From JBFMDN01 sp040753915 (GTDB lineage Bacteria; Desulfobacterota; Desulfomonilia; Desulfomonilales; Desulfomonilaceae): 55,820 nucleotides of DNA. Shown here piece after piece: positions 34,733 to 42,500 of this stretch. The DNA lies in NCBI GenBank assembly GCA_040753915.1, contig JBFMDN010000036.1, positions 1 to 55,820 on the forward strand. The letters run 5' to 3'. The position numbers and the translations under genes were made by a program. Positions within the stretch are counted from its first letter, which is position 1, and each line of letters opens with the position of its first letter. The notes under the pieces are model-generated. The model searched no databases, had not been told where the DNA came from, and was given only the letters and a program-made list of their open reading frames with translations.

Positions 34733-35604
34733 TGCACAATACCCTTTTCTTTGAGCAGCGGGAGCGGATCGATCATGTGGCCGTGCAGGCCGAGAGAACG
34801 GGGACTGTGACCGAAGCTTATCCCCATGGCTTGCGTGAAGTAGAGAATTGGCATGTGGTGCTCTTGCCCGTCCAACGCGCTCACATCAGGCTGCCGCAGG
34901 TCGAGATTGGCCTGGCAAAGTGGGCAGGCAACCACGATGACATCTGCCGCGAGCCTTTCCGCCTCCCTGATAAGCTGACCGCTGAGTCTCGTCACCGTAT
35001 CCGTTTTGTTGAGGGATAGCGCCGCACCGCAACATTCAGCCTTGAAATCCCAATCGACCACCGTTGCTCCCAACGATTCCAGTACCGTGTCCAGCGAAGT
35101 GGGATGCTCCGGATCGTCAAACTGAACGGTCTTGGGAGGACGTACTAGGTAACATCCGTAATAGGGAACTGCCTTAAGCCCTGTCAGAGGTTTAGCCACT
35201 CTAGACCGAATCGCTTCCAACCCCACGTGTGCGTGAACGTATTCGAGGAGACTGTAGATATGGAGATTCGCTTCGACGTGTGTTTCGATCACCCGTTCCA
35301 CTTGCGCTCTTAATGTGGAATCATTCTCTATATCTGACTGAGCACTGCGAAGACGCCTGAAGCAGAACGGGCAGGGAGCGACCACGTCCTGGATACCCTG
35401 CTTCGTAACGAGGGCGAGGTTCTGGGCAGAAAGCGACACTGAGAGAAGCCGGCTCATCTTGAGAGCGGGGGAAGCACCGCAGCAGATCCACTCGGGGACC
35501 GCTTCCAACTCCACATCCAGGTCCTGGCAGACCTGGTGGGTGGAGAGATCGTATGCTCTAGCCGTAACCTCCAGAGAACATCCTGGATAATAGGCGACCT
35601 TCAT
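34729..35604 (-). CDS. hdrB: heterodisulfide reductase subunit B-like protein
   Basis: A 291-residue HdrB with two CCG domains: ICCGASPAL then CPFCFRRL, and ECCGAALSL then CPLCQANL. In methanogens these cysteines hold two noncubane [4Fe-4S] clusters that cleave disulfides; in bacteria the substrate is usually unknown. It overlaps both neighbours by four bases, ensuring stoichiometric translation with HdrA and HdrC. Confidence 0.94.
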   Translation of the reverse strand: MKVAYYPGCSLEVTARAYDLSTHQVCQDLDVELEAVPEWICCGASPALKMSRLLSVSLSAQNLALVTKQGIQDVVAPCPFCFRRLRSAQSDIENDSTLRAQVERVIETHVEANLHIYSLLEYVHAHVGLEAIRSRVAKPLTGLKAVPYYGCYLVRPPKTVQFDDPEHPTSLDTVLESLGATVVDWDFKAECCGAALSLNKTDTVTRLSGQLIREAERLAADVIVVACPLCQANLDLRQPDVSALDGQEHHMPILYFTQAMGISFGHSPRSLGLHGHMIDPLPLLKEKGIVQ

Positions 35605-36176
35605 TCAGCACTCTCCCGCTTGATTTGATCCACTCGGGCGAAAATTCGGGTTGTCCGAGGGTCCTTTTTCCAGCCCCTGATTATTTCGAACGGCGATATG
35701 GCTCCCTTAGCCATCAGTCGGAGAGCTTTACCCATATCCCGAAACGGCTGCTTGGCCAGGAGGTTGTACGATGCGACCAAGCGAAGCTCTTTCAGGCGTC
35801 CGTACTTCTTCACCGATTTCAGGAAGAGCTCGTCGAGCAAATGGATTTCGGGCTCGGATGCAGGAACATTTTCTTCCTCTGCGATCTCGCAGAGAGCAGT
35901 GGCTACCTCGTACGCATTGATCTCCACCGGACAACGTGTGACACAGGAGCCGCAGCTCACACAGTACCACCACATCGGATTAGAAAGCGCGGCCTGCTTC
36001 ATTCCCGACAAAACTTGGGCGATGACGAGCCGCGGTCCCCCAACCTCTGCAGAAGCCACTGGACAACTCCCCGTGCATTTTCCGCACTGGAGACATTCGA
36101 GAAGATTCTGGCGGCTTCGTTTAACGACTTCGTCCAGAAAAAGACGTTCTGACGGATCACCTGTTATCCTGAACAT
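35601..36176 (-). CDS. hdrC: heterodisulfide reductase subunit C-like protein
   Basis: A 191-residue HdrC with two [4Fe-4S] motifs CLQCGKCTGSCP and CVSCGSCVTRCP and the usual helical tail. The ATG beginning MFRITGDPSE overlaps the preceding Fe-S gene by 20 bases and has AGGAC upstream. A frame extending to 36344 is rejected as it would cover much of that gene. It links HdrB to HdrA electronically. Confidence 0.92.
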   Translation of the reverse strand: MFRITGDPSERLFLDEVVKRSRQNLLECLQCGKCTGSCPVASAEVGGPRLVIAQVLSGMKQAALSNPMWWYCVSCGSCVTRCPVEINAYEVATALCEIAEEENVPASEPEIHLLDELFLKSVKKYGRLKELRLVASYNLLAKQPFRDMGKALRLMAKGAISPFEIIRGWKKDPRTTRIFARVDQIKRESAE

Positions 36177-36702
36177 TATTCTGGTCCTGAGTGAGTGAAA
36201 ACGTTTGGACGACCCTCGTAGCTTCGCGGTGCCGTCTCTCCTGCACCATTCTTCCTCTGCTGCCGAAAATGAGCGCACCGGTAGGGCAGGCGAGGGCGCA
36301 GGACGGCCAAAGTCCCTCGCTAATCCGGTCCTTGCACCCATCACATTTGAAGATCTTGCCCGTATCGGTGTTCAATCTGGGAATGCCGTAGGGACATGCG
36401 ACAGCGCAGGTTTGGCATCCAATGCAGAGTTGGGCATCCGAAAAGACGATTCCGTCCTCCCGCTTCTGCATGGCTCCCGTAGGACACGCAGCTACGCAGG
36501 CCGGCTTGTCGCAATGGAAGCACGTTGTCGGGAGAAACGACATGGCCAAAGTGTCGCCGTGGAGAAATGGCCCCAACCGAGTGACAGTAAGCGTGCGGGG
36601 TCCTGGCGGCAGCCCATGTTCCAATTTGCACGCCACCTGACACGCATGGCAACCCACGCACCGGTACGCTTCCACTGCCAGAATGTTCTTGTCACACGAC
36701 AT
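36157..36702 (-). CDS. four-cluster Fe-S subunit of FDH/DMSO-reductase type
   Basis: A 181-residue ferredoxin-like electron-transfer subunit with CVGCHACQVAC, CFHCDKPACVAAC, CIGCQTCAVAC and CDGCKDRISEGLWPSCALAC. It would join the molybdopterin protein encoded just upstream to HdrC. The ATG giving MSCDKNIL has GAGGAAA at the right distance; an ATG six codons earlier is possible. The end overlaps hdrC. Confidence 0.92.
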   Translation of the reverse strand: MSCDKNILAVEAYRCVGCHACQVACKLEHGLPPGPRTLTVTRLGPFLHGDTLAMSFLPTTCFHCDKPACVAACPTGAMQKREDGIVFSDAQLCIGCQTCAVACPYGIPRLNTDTGKIFKCDGCKDRISEGLWPSCALACPTGALIFGSRGRMVQERRHREATRVVQTFSLTQDQNNVQDNR

Positions 36703-36716
36703 TGAGCTTTCCTCAT

Positions 36717-38711
36717 TCAACGAAGCAATTCCGTGAGAATCGCCAGAGCTTCTTCGGAAGTCTGGTCCGGTGTTCGGACCAGCACTTGGGGACTATGAAA
36801 TCGTTGGGTGCCAGCGAGCATCCCAGTGGGGACGGCCCTTGTGAGCCGTGCGTATGCCTCGATTTCACCAGTTGCACATTCGACTATAATCTTCGCGCCA
36901 TTTTCTATTCTCAGCGCCCCTGCAGTGTCGGGATGGATGTGGATCGCATCGCTCTCAAGCTCCGTGATCCAGGGGCACGAGCCAATCAGGTCGCTCGCGG
37001 GCGTACCGGTTGATAGGAAAAGCAAGGGAAACCGCTCGCTTCCTGTCGGTACCTCCCACTGACTAGGGATTGGCTCTGGGTCTATCTTTCCATCGGCGGT
37101 AAGAAAGAAGGGGGGATCGCGGCGAACGAGCCGTCCCTCTGGAAATGGCCATCGCACCAGATCACCCTTATGATGAGCCTCCAAAAGGAGATCCACGGAG
37201 CAGCCTCGGGTCATGGGGCTGCTTCCAAGCAGCCAGTCTCCAAAACTCCGTTGATCCTCCGGCTCGGTGTCGTTTTCAGACGACGCCCATCCGAATCGTT
37301 CGGCCAGGCCTATCAAGAAGTCCAGACCTGACCGACAGTTTTCGTTCGGTTCCACTATCTTGCGGGCCCAGTGAATCACCCTGTCATTGGAAAAAAAAAG
37401 ACCGTCCCGTTCTGCCCAGACTGCGGATGGAAAGACCACGTGAGACAGATTCAGCGTTGGGTTTGCAAACGAGCCAAAATGCGCAAGCACCTCCAACTCC
37501 TCTGCACAGGAAGAGAAAGGAGCGAGAAATCCGCCAAGACTGTTACCTGTAGTGATCAGCGCTCTGACCGGAGCTCTTCTTCCCGCTGATGCTTCCTCTA
37601 TAACCGTCTGAGCCAAACTCGAGTGATCTCCAGCAGACCACTGTACGGATGGGTGTCTATCCTCCCCGGAATCATCTGGTTGAAACGATGGTTGTCCTGT
37701 GTCCACAGAATACCAGCCGCCGCCCGGCTGCCTGGTCCAACCAAGGCCAGTGGCCATGGCCAGCCATATTCCATGGCCGGGTCTATATGCCAGAGACGGA
37801 CCGGTGATAACGGTGACCCTCTCTTCGGACGTCAATAGTGCTTGAAGGTCTTCCAATTCCCGCAGAGAGACTCCCAGCACGTTTTCCAGGTCCACGGCTT
37901 CCAGATTGGAAAAGGATGCCTGCCAGGCCGAATGGTCACGAAATGCCTCTTTCAACAAGTCTTTCCGGAATTTCCCCTTATCCAGAGCTATTCTCGATAG
38001 AGCTGCTCCCAGAAGATTTCCGCCGCCCGGCATAATTGCAATGGAAGCGTCAGCTTTTGCCATGGATGACGTGAACCGACTATCCGCCACCACAACTTTA
38101 GCCCCGCGGTCCTGGGCTTCAGCTACCCACCTCCACGCAACAGGGTGGGTTTCAGCCAGGTCCGATTCCACAAGAAAGAGGCACCGGCTCCGAATCCATT
38201 CGGTACACGAGACGGTAGGTGAATGCAGATGAGACGGCAAGCCGTTGCCGGAGGGTCGCTCGCGAACATCGAACACAAGGGAAGTTCCCCACAATCGCGC
38301 AAAACGTCTCGCTCCGAGACTGAAATCCAACCCCGCGTGAGCATCGCACGCGATTGCCAGGCATTCTGGGCCATGGCGCTCCCGTGCTCTCTTGAGCCGA
38401 TCTGCAAGAAGATCCAGCGCCTTATCCCAGTCCGAGACGGGTGTGAACGTATCCTGAGTCGACTCCCGATACAAGGGAGCGGTGACACGCAGGGGGTTCT
38501 CTACTCCCTGCACAAAGGCGATGCCTCGAGAGCACAGCCTGCCCGAGCTGATCGGATGACGCTCGTCGCCTGTCACGTCCACGATGCGGTTATCGTCCAC
38601 ATAGGCAATAATACCGCAACCGACGCTGCATTCCTGGCAGACGGTCCGAATCGCCCGCTCGTGCTTCTTTCGAGTGCCAGAGATCCGATGAAGAGGTGGA
38701 TGATCGATCAT
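36717..38711 (-). CDS. molybdopterin oxidoreductase, FDH-like, without catalytic Cys/Sec
   Basis: A 664-residue member of the formate dehydrogenase branch of the DMSO reductase superfamily. The cubane ligands C25, C28, C32 and C60 (CQECSVGCG...GRLCSRG) are intact, and the C-terminal pterin-binding domain is present. Where FDHs have Cys or Sec before HSPTV, this protein reads SHLHSPTV: Leu162. It is thus unlikely to oxidise formate and may act as a structural or electron-relay unit. The start is uncertain; ATG 38711 (MIDHPPLHR) is chosen because AGGAAAGGG lies upstream. First gene of the Hdr/AOR operon. Confidence 0.85.
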   Translation of the reverse strand: MIDHPPLHRISGTRKKHERAIRTVCQECSVGCGIIAYVDDNRIVDVTGDERHPISSGRLCSRGIAFVQGVENPLRVTAPLYRESTQDTFTPVSDWDKALDLLADRLKRARERHGPECLAIACDAHAGLDFSLGARRFARLWGTSLVFDVRERPSGNGLPSHLHSPTVSCTEWIRSRCLFLVESDLAETHPVAWRWVAEAQDRGAKVVVADSRFTSSMAKADASIAIMPGGGNLLGAALSRIALDKGKFRKDLLKEAFRDHSAWQASFSNLEAVDLENVLGVSLRELEDLQALLTSEERVTVITGPSLAYRPGHGIWLAMATGLGWTRQPGGGWYSVDTGQPSFQPDDSGEDRHPSVQWSAGDHSSLAQTVIEEASAGRRAPVRALITTGNSLGGFLAPFSSCAEELEVLAHFGSFANPTLNLSHVVFPSAVWAERDGLFFSNDRVIHWARKIVEPNENCRSGLDFLIGLAERFGWASSENDTEPEDQRSFGDWLLGSSPMTRGCSVDLLLEAHHKGDLVRWPFPEGRLVRRDPPFFLTADGKIDPEPIPSQWEVPTGSERFPLLFLSTGTPASDLIGSCPWITELESDAIHIHPDTAGALRIENGAKIIVECATGEIEAYARLTRAVPTGMLAGTQRFHSPQVLVRTPDQTSEEALAILTELLR

Positions 38712-39355
38712 GGAGAGCGGACCCTTTCCTGTGGGTGCATGCATTCGCAGCGCACGCACACCGTAAAGCAACTTGTGTGCCAGGAGCAGGTGATGGATAA
38801 GTAGTGGGCGAACTGAGAGCACCGACGCACCGGATGAGTGGCCGTGGCGACCGCATTGGGCACCACGCAGTGGGAATCAATACCCCACGAGTGGGGCAGC
38901 CTGCATGAGTAACTAATTGAAAATACAATTTAAGGTAGCAGTGGGGCCATATGGGGCAAATCCGGGTTCTCGAGCTGAATTCCCCCTGAGCTGAGGCATC
39001 CTCAAGACTGAGGAGGGCCTGCAAGCGAATCCTGGAGTCACGCACCCGATACAATTTTCGACAACAAAAACGACTAGATACACGACAGTGAAGGGCGTCG
39101 GGCCAAATGCCGGATCCCCATGGTAGCGACGAAGTGGCTGGTGCATATCTTGCAAGAGACTATGAAATGATCGGAAACCTATAGCTTGAGAAACTAGTTC
39201 ATCCACCCGTTCGGCAGACCTTGGTTACATCCGCTATGAGAGGGGGCTGGTAACTTCGACGAGCAGAATGAGGTCGGTCAGCACGAGGGCCCCGTTTGCA
39301 AGGGAAGCAAATAGGGCATCTGTATCATCCTCTTTAAGCAAAGGAAGGTGTGAAC
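38712..39355. other. divergent intergenic region
   Basis: This 640-base region separates the minus-strand Hdr/AOR operon from the AmiS-like gene. I find no coding sequence with a family match. On the plus strand it contains a possible sigma-54 promoter at 39139-39154. An AT-rich patch around 38915-38935 could hold the start signals of the Hdr operon, but no clear -35/-10 pair stands out. Confidence 0.4.
39139..39154 (+). promoter_or_regulatory. possible sigma-54 promoter of the amiS-like gene
   Basis: TGGTGC-ATATC-TTGCA keeps the invariant GG and GC with ten bases between and differs from the consensus at two positions. It is about 200 bases before the amiS-like ATG. Weaker than the one at 16173. 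Confidence 0.35.
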
Positions 39356-39886
39356 ATGACCTTGGCTGTTCTCGTAGCCATCAGCGTGATGTGGCTGCCT
39401 GTCGCTATCTTGTTTCTCGGAAAAGGGGAGCCGAAAGGTACCGGCGCGGCCACGGCCTTCGTGGGGGCCGTGGTAGTGGTCGGCGCCGTACTCCAGGCCG
39501 CGGTGTTCAAGGATCCTTTCACTGCGGGACTGCTGTTCGCTCACGGCCTCCTGTACTGTACCGTAGCTTATGCACTGCTTACCGGACTGGAAGATTTGCG
39601 CTCCGTTGGCAATGTCAGTCTCACGGTGGCCATTGTATCAATCATTTACATGGTCATTTTCTTCACCGGCGGACCAGTGTTGCCCGATGGCAAGCAGCTC
39701 GTAGCCAAGAGCAACTTCTTTGCGCTGGCGTGCCTGGGATATGCGATTCTTACCATCGAAGTGTGGCTTAACTCTTATGGATATTTCCCTGCCAGGGCAT
39801 TGGCGTGGTCCCTGATCGTGTGGGCCTTTGTGGGGCTGTGGCTTCCCGCTTTCTCGCTGATGGTCACTGGACAACTGCCGTTTTAG
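39356..39886 (+). CDS. AmiS/UreI family amide or urea channel
   Basis: A 176-residue membrane protein with six predicted helices, of the AmiS/UreI family that lets urea or short-chain amides cross the inner membrane. Matching parts are GKGEPKGTGAATAFVGA (loop after the first helix), FAHGLLYCTVAYALLTGLED and the C-terminal GYFPARALAWSLIVWAFVGLWLPAF. ATG is chosen over a GTG two codons earlier because GGAAGG is at ideal distance. It has its own terminator and no amidase or urease gene beside it; the downstream amidohydrolase might be linked but is a different type. Confidence 0.88.
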   Translation: MTLAVLVAISVMWLPVAILFLGKGEPKGTGAATAFVGAVVVVGAVLQAAVFKDPFTAGLLFAHGLLYCTVAYALLTGLEDLRSVGNVSLTVAIVSIIYMVIFFTGGPVLPDGKQLVAKSNFFALACLGYAILTIEVWLNSYGYFPARALAWSLIVWAFVGLWLPAFSLMVTGQLPF

Positions 39887-39894
39887 GGTCAAGC

Positions 39895-39944
39895 ATTGCG
39901 CCGCCTGCTTCCGGTCCGATCCAAGGCGGCGCAATCGTTTCTTG
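39895..39944 (+). terminator. rho-independent terminator after the amiS-like gene
   Basis: A perfect 12-base stem ATTGCGCCGCCT/AGGCGGCGCAAT with a 17-base loop, followed by CGTTTCTT. It separates the channel gene from the pupylation-linked run that begins 42 bases later. Confidence 0.75.
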
Positions 39945-39986
39945 GCTTGAACCGATAGGCATGAGCTATTCAGATTGAGAGCATGT

Positions 39987-41258
39987 ATGAGAGAAGTGAC
40001 AGCTTATAGAGGATTTCCGCCGCTTCAGAGTACGGACGCTATCGTTGATGCTCTCCTCAACGACCCGCCGGACATCCGTTGGCGGGTAGTGAGGACCTTG
40101 TTTCGCATTGAAGAACCGGCCATTGTCGATGAATTGATAGCTCGCCTCCGTCCGCACCTGAGCACCGTCCAGGATTTTCGCGTGAAATTTCGGATCATGC
40201 TAGCGCTTCAAGCCCTTCATCAGGGGGACACACGCGATGATTACGTCCTCGTGAAAGGGCGAGGAGCATTCGATCTCTCGGAGCTGGATCCTACCAGTCA
40301 AATCGATTCAGACATTCTCAATGCTCGCCCGGGGCTGTTCTCCATCGTGGATTTTCACATCCACCCAAAAGCACCCGATAGGAAGTTCTTTGGGGATCTC
40401 AAAGAGGCGGGTGTCACTCACGGAGTGATCCTTGCCACGGACACAGATCCCGCAGATCTGGATCGTCCCGAAATCGTGGAAAATCTGCTGAAGATTTATA
40501 GCACCACGGTTCAGTCGCTCCGCGTTCCCGCAGAAAAGATGCTGCTGCATATCAGAGCCAGTCTCTATTCTCCCTCCCACGTGACCAATCAGGATGTCGC
40601 AGACTGGGTGAACGACTACCCGGATTTTCTCATCGGTTTTGGGTCAGTCAACCTGTCGAGGGAAAGAGAATATGTTGAAGAAAAGATCCATGAAATCAAG
40701 AGCCTTGGATTGAGAGGCATTAAGCTCCTCCCGTACTCTCAGTTTTTTGATCCCTCCAGCAATGAAAACGTGGAAATACTCTTTGAGTACTGCAAGGCAA
40801 CGGATTCTGTGGTGCTTTCGCATACAGGTTGCGGGGCCGGTCCATTCGAGATACTCGAGCTGAGCAGAAACGCGAATCCTGCGCTCTGGGAGCCCATAGT
40901 CAAGAAATTCCCCGACGTCCCGCTTGTCTTGGCTCACTGCGGTGCGTACAGTACTCATATCCCGGGTATCTGGCTGCAGGAGGCTCTGCAGCTCGGCAAA
41001 CGGTACAAAAACGTGTACGCCGATCTGGCTGCCGTGGACTGGTTGCTGGATCGAGAGATTGTGGTAAAGGAGATCAGAAAGACAATAGGCTTTGATAGGA
41101 TCTTGTTCGGAACCGATTATCCTCTTCCTCTCACTGCGGGGGTGAGCGTAGCCTATCTTGTTATGAGCCTGAAGGCGAACAGTTTTCTGACTGAGAAGGA
41201 AAAGCGAAAAGTGTTGGGCGAAAACGCATGCCGGTTGCTCCGAATCGGATGCACCTGA
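39987..41258 (+). CDS. metal-dependent amidohydrolase with N-terminal helical extension
   Basis: A 423-residue protein. Residues about 10-115 are helical and resemble a short HEAT-like repeat pair (DALLNDPPDIRWRVVRTL). The rest is an amidohydrolase_2 type TIM barrel: metal site DFHIHPKAP near 122-130, LSHTGCG, LAHCGAYSTH and the final FGTDYPLPL. Substrate unknown; relatives hydrolyse or decarboxylate small cyclic acids. ATG is preferred over a TTG four codons earlier. It opens the run leading to the pupylation genes, and its end overlaps the longest possible frame of the next gene. Confidence 0.8.
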   Translation: MREVTAYRGFPPLQSTDAIVDALLNDPPDIRWRVVRTLFRIEEPAIVDELIARLRPHLSTVQDFRVKFRIMLALQALHQGDTRDDYVLVKGRGAFDLSELDPTSQIDSDILNARPGLFSIVDFHIHPKAPDRKFFGDLKEAGVTHGVILATDTDPADLDRPEIVENLLKIYSTTVQSLRVPAEKMLLHIRASLYSPSHVTNQDVADWVNDYPDFLIGFGSVNLSREREYVEEKIHEIKSLGLRGIKLLPYSQFFDPSSNENVEILFEYCKATDSVVLSHTGCGAGPFEILELSRNANPALWEPIVKKFPDVPLVLAHCGAYSTHIPGIWLQEALQLGKRYKNVYADLAAVDWLLDREIVVKEIRKTIGFDRILFGTDYPLPLTAGVSVAYLVMSLKANSFLTEKEKRKVLGENACRLLRIGCT

Positions 41259-41281
41259 GAAAGGGGAGGGGACGTGCCACC

Positions 41282-42112
41282 ATGGTGGGGCCTGAGGACA
41301 TTACGAGAAGTATGCGAGAGTTGGCTGAGAAGCCGGATCACGAGATTCGGCTCGCACCTGCGGCTCTGAAAATAGCGGCATTCGAGTACCCGCATCTCGA
41401 CGAAGACGCGTACATCCAAAGGCTCGAAGACCTGGGGGCTCGGGCAAGGATCTCGACAAGCGACCATAGCGATCCTTCCCGAATCGTTGGGCGCATAAAT
41501 CGGATATTGTTCGAAGAAGAGGGATTTCGAGGGAATTCGGGAAATTACTATGATCCTCAGAATAGTTGCTTGAACAGAGTTCTAGACCGCAAGCTCGGAA
41601 TTCCTATCACACTCTCTATCGTATACATTGAGATTGGAAGAGCGAACGGCTTGCCGCTGTATGGAGTAGGATTCCCCGGTCACTTCATCACAGGGATGCT
41701 TACTGACACGGGACGAATGTTCATCGATCCGTTTTACGGAGGCAGGATCCTGACCGAAGAGTCGTGCCGTCTCATGCTGAAGCATACCGGCATGGAATTC
41801 AGTCCTCGTTTTCTCGATCCCATATGGCCGAAACAGATACTAGCTCGCCTGATTCGTAACTTGAAGGGAATATACTGGAGCCTGGACATGCCGTTGAAGG
41901 CCCTGCAGACTATTGAATGGATCCTGATTCTAGACCCATATTCTGCTGTGGATTTCAGGGATCAAGGGCTCATTAACGAGCAGCTTGGTGACGGCTATAC
42001 TGCGCTCATGAGTTTTGAGAAGTACCTGAAGCTGGCTCCTGATGCGGAGGACCATGAGGACATTCTTGCACGGGTTAGCAGGCTCAAGTCCAGCAGGGTT
42101 ACGATTCATTAG
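41282..42112 (+). CDS. SirB1/transglutaminase-like protein with TPR-like tail
   Basis: A 276-residue protein of the SirB1 family (Transglut_core2). Motifs NSCLNRVLDRKLGIPITLS, GVGFPGHFI and MFIDPFYGG supply a Cys, His and Asp in the order of a transglutaminase or protease triad. The C-terminal 80 residues form one or two TPR-like hairpins (ALQTIEWILILDPYSA, DGYTALMSFEKYLKLAPDA). Family function is unproven. The ATG at MVGPEDIT is chosen with GGGGAGGGG upstream; another ATG lies 11 codons earlier. Lying before the pupylation genes, it could be a processing enzyme, but that is inference. Confidence 0.82.
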   Translation: MVGPEDITRSMRELAEKPDHEIRLAPAALKIAAFEYPHLDEDAYIQRLEDLGARARISTSDHSDPSRIVGRINRILFEEEGFRGNSGNYYDPQNSCLNRVLDRKLGIPITLSIVYIEIGRANGLPLYGVGFPGHFITGMLTDTGRMFIDPFYGGRILTEESCRLMLKHTGMEFSPRFLDPIWPKQILARLIRNLKGIYWSLDMPLKALQTIEWILILDPYSAVDFRDQGLINEQLGDGYTALMSFEKYLKLAPDAEDHEDILARVSRLKSSRVTIH

Positions 42113-42141
42113 AACGTCTTAGACTGCGAAGCAGGTGCCAG

Positions 42142-42471
42142 ATGGATGAGAAGGAAGTGAAAAAGCTGGAAATGTCCAGTCCTATCGTGAACGTGGCCAT
42201 TGAGTTGGGTATTAAAGTTCGAGGGAGCGTTGGCAAGTGCTTCCGATCGGACAAGCATACGGATAACGAGAGCAGTTTTACCCTCCTGTTCAACCCTGCT
42301 AAGAACACTTTCTCATGCAAGACCTGTCCCGACGTTGGGGGAACCGTGATTGACCTCGTCTCACAGTGTCGTGGATGGAGCGATCAAGAATCAATAGATT
42401 GGCTGGCTCACAGGGCTCAATTTGACCGGATGACCCAGAAGCTTTATCATGGCAAGGGGAGGAAGAAGTGA
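42142..42471 (+). CDS. CHC2 zinc-finger (DnaG N-terminal-like) small protein
   Basis: A 109-residue protein made of one CHC2-type zinc finger as found at the N-terminus of DnaG primase: C33-x5-H39, then FSCKTC, with SFTLLFNPAKNTFSC and the helix GGTVIDLVSQCRGWSDQESIDWLA. No primase catalytic domain follows. Stand-alone CHC2 proteins may bind single-stranded DNA or another protein. It ends 30 bases before the ARC ATPase gene. Confidence 0.82.
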   Translation: MDEKEVKKLEMSSPIVNVAIELGIKVRGSVGKCFRSDKHTDNESSFTLLFNPAKNTFSCKTCPDVGGTVIDLVSQCRGWSDQESIDWLAHRAQFDRMTQKLYHGKGRKK

Positions 42472-42500
42472 GATAATACTGTGGTCAAGGATGGGACATC

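Noticed and set aside
32981..34810. A 609-codon open frame on the plus strand
   Set aside because: It lies antisense to the well-supported hdrA gene, its translation has no family features, and its length follows from the codon bias of the opposite strand.
26205..38711. Calling the operon a class II benzoyl-CoA reductase (bam) cluster
   Set aside because: AOR, ferredoxin, HdrA and MvhD would fit, but the NuoE/NuoF-like subunits are missing and the hydrogenase/FDH-like subunits differ, so substrate assignment is not justified.
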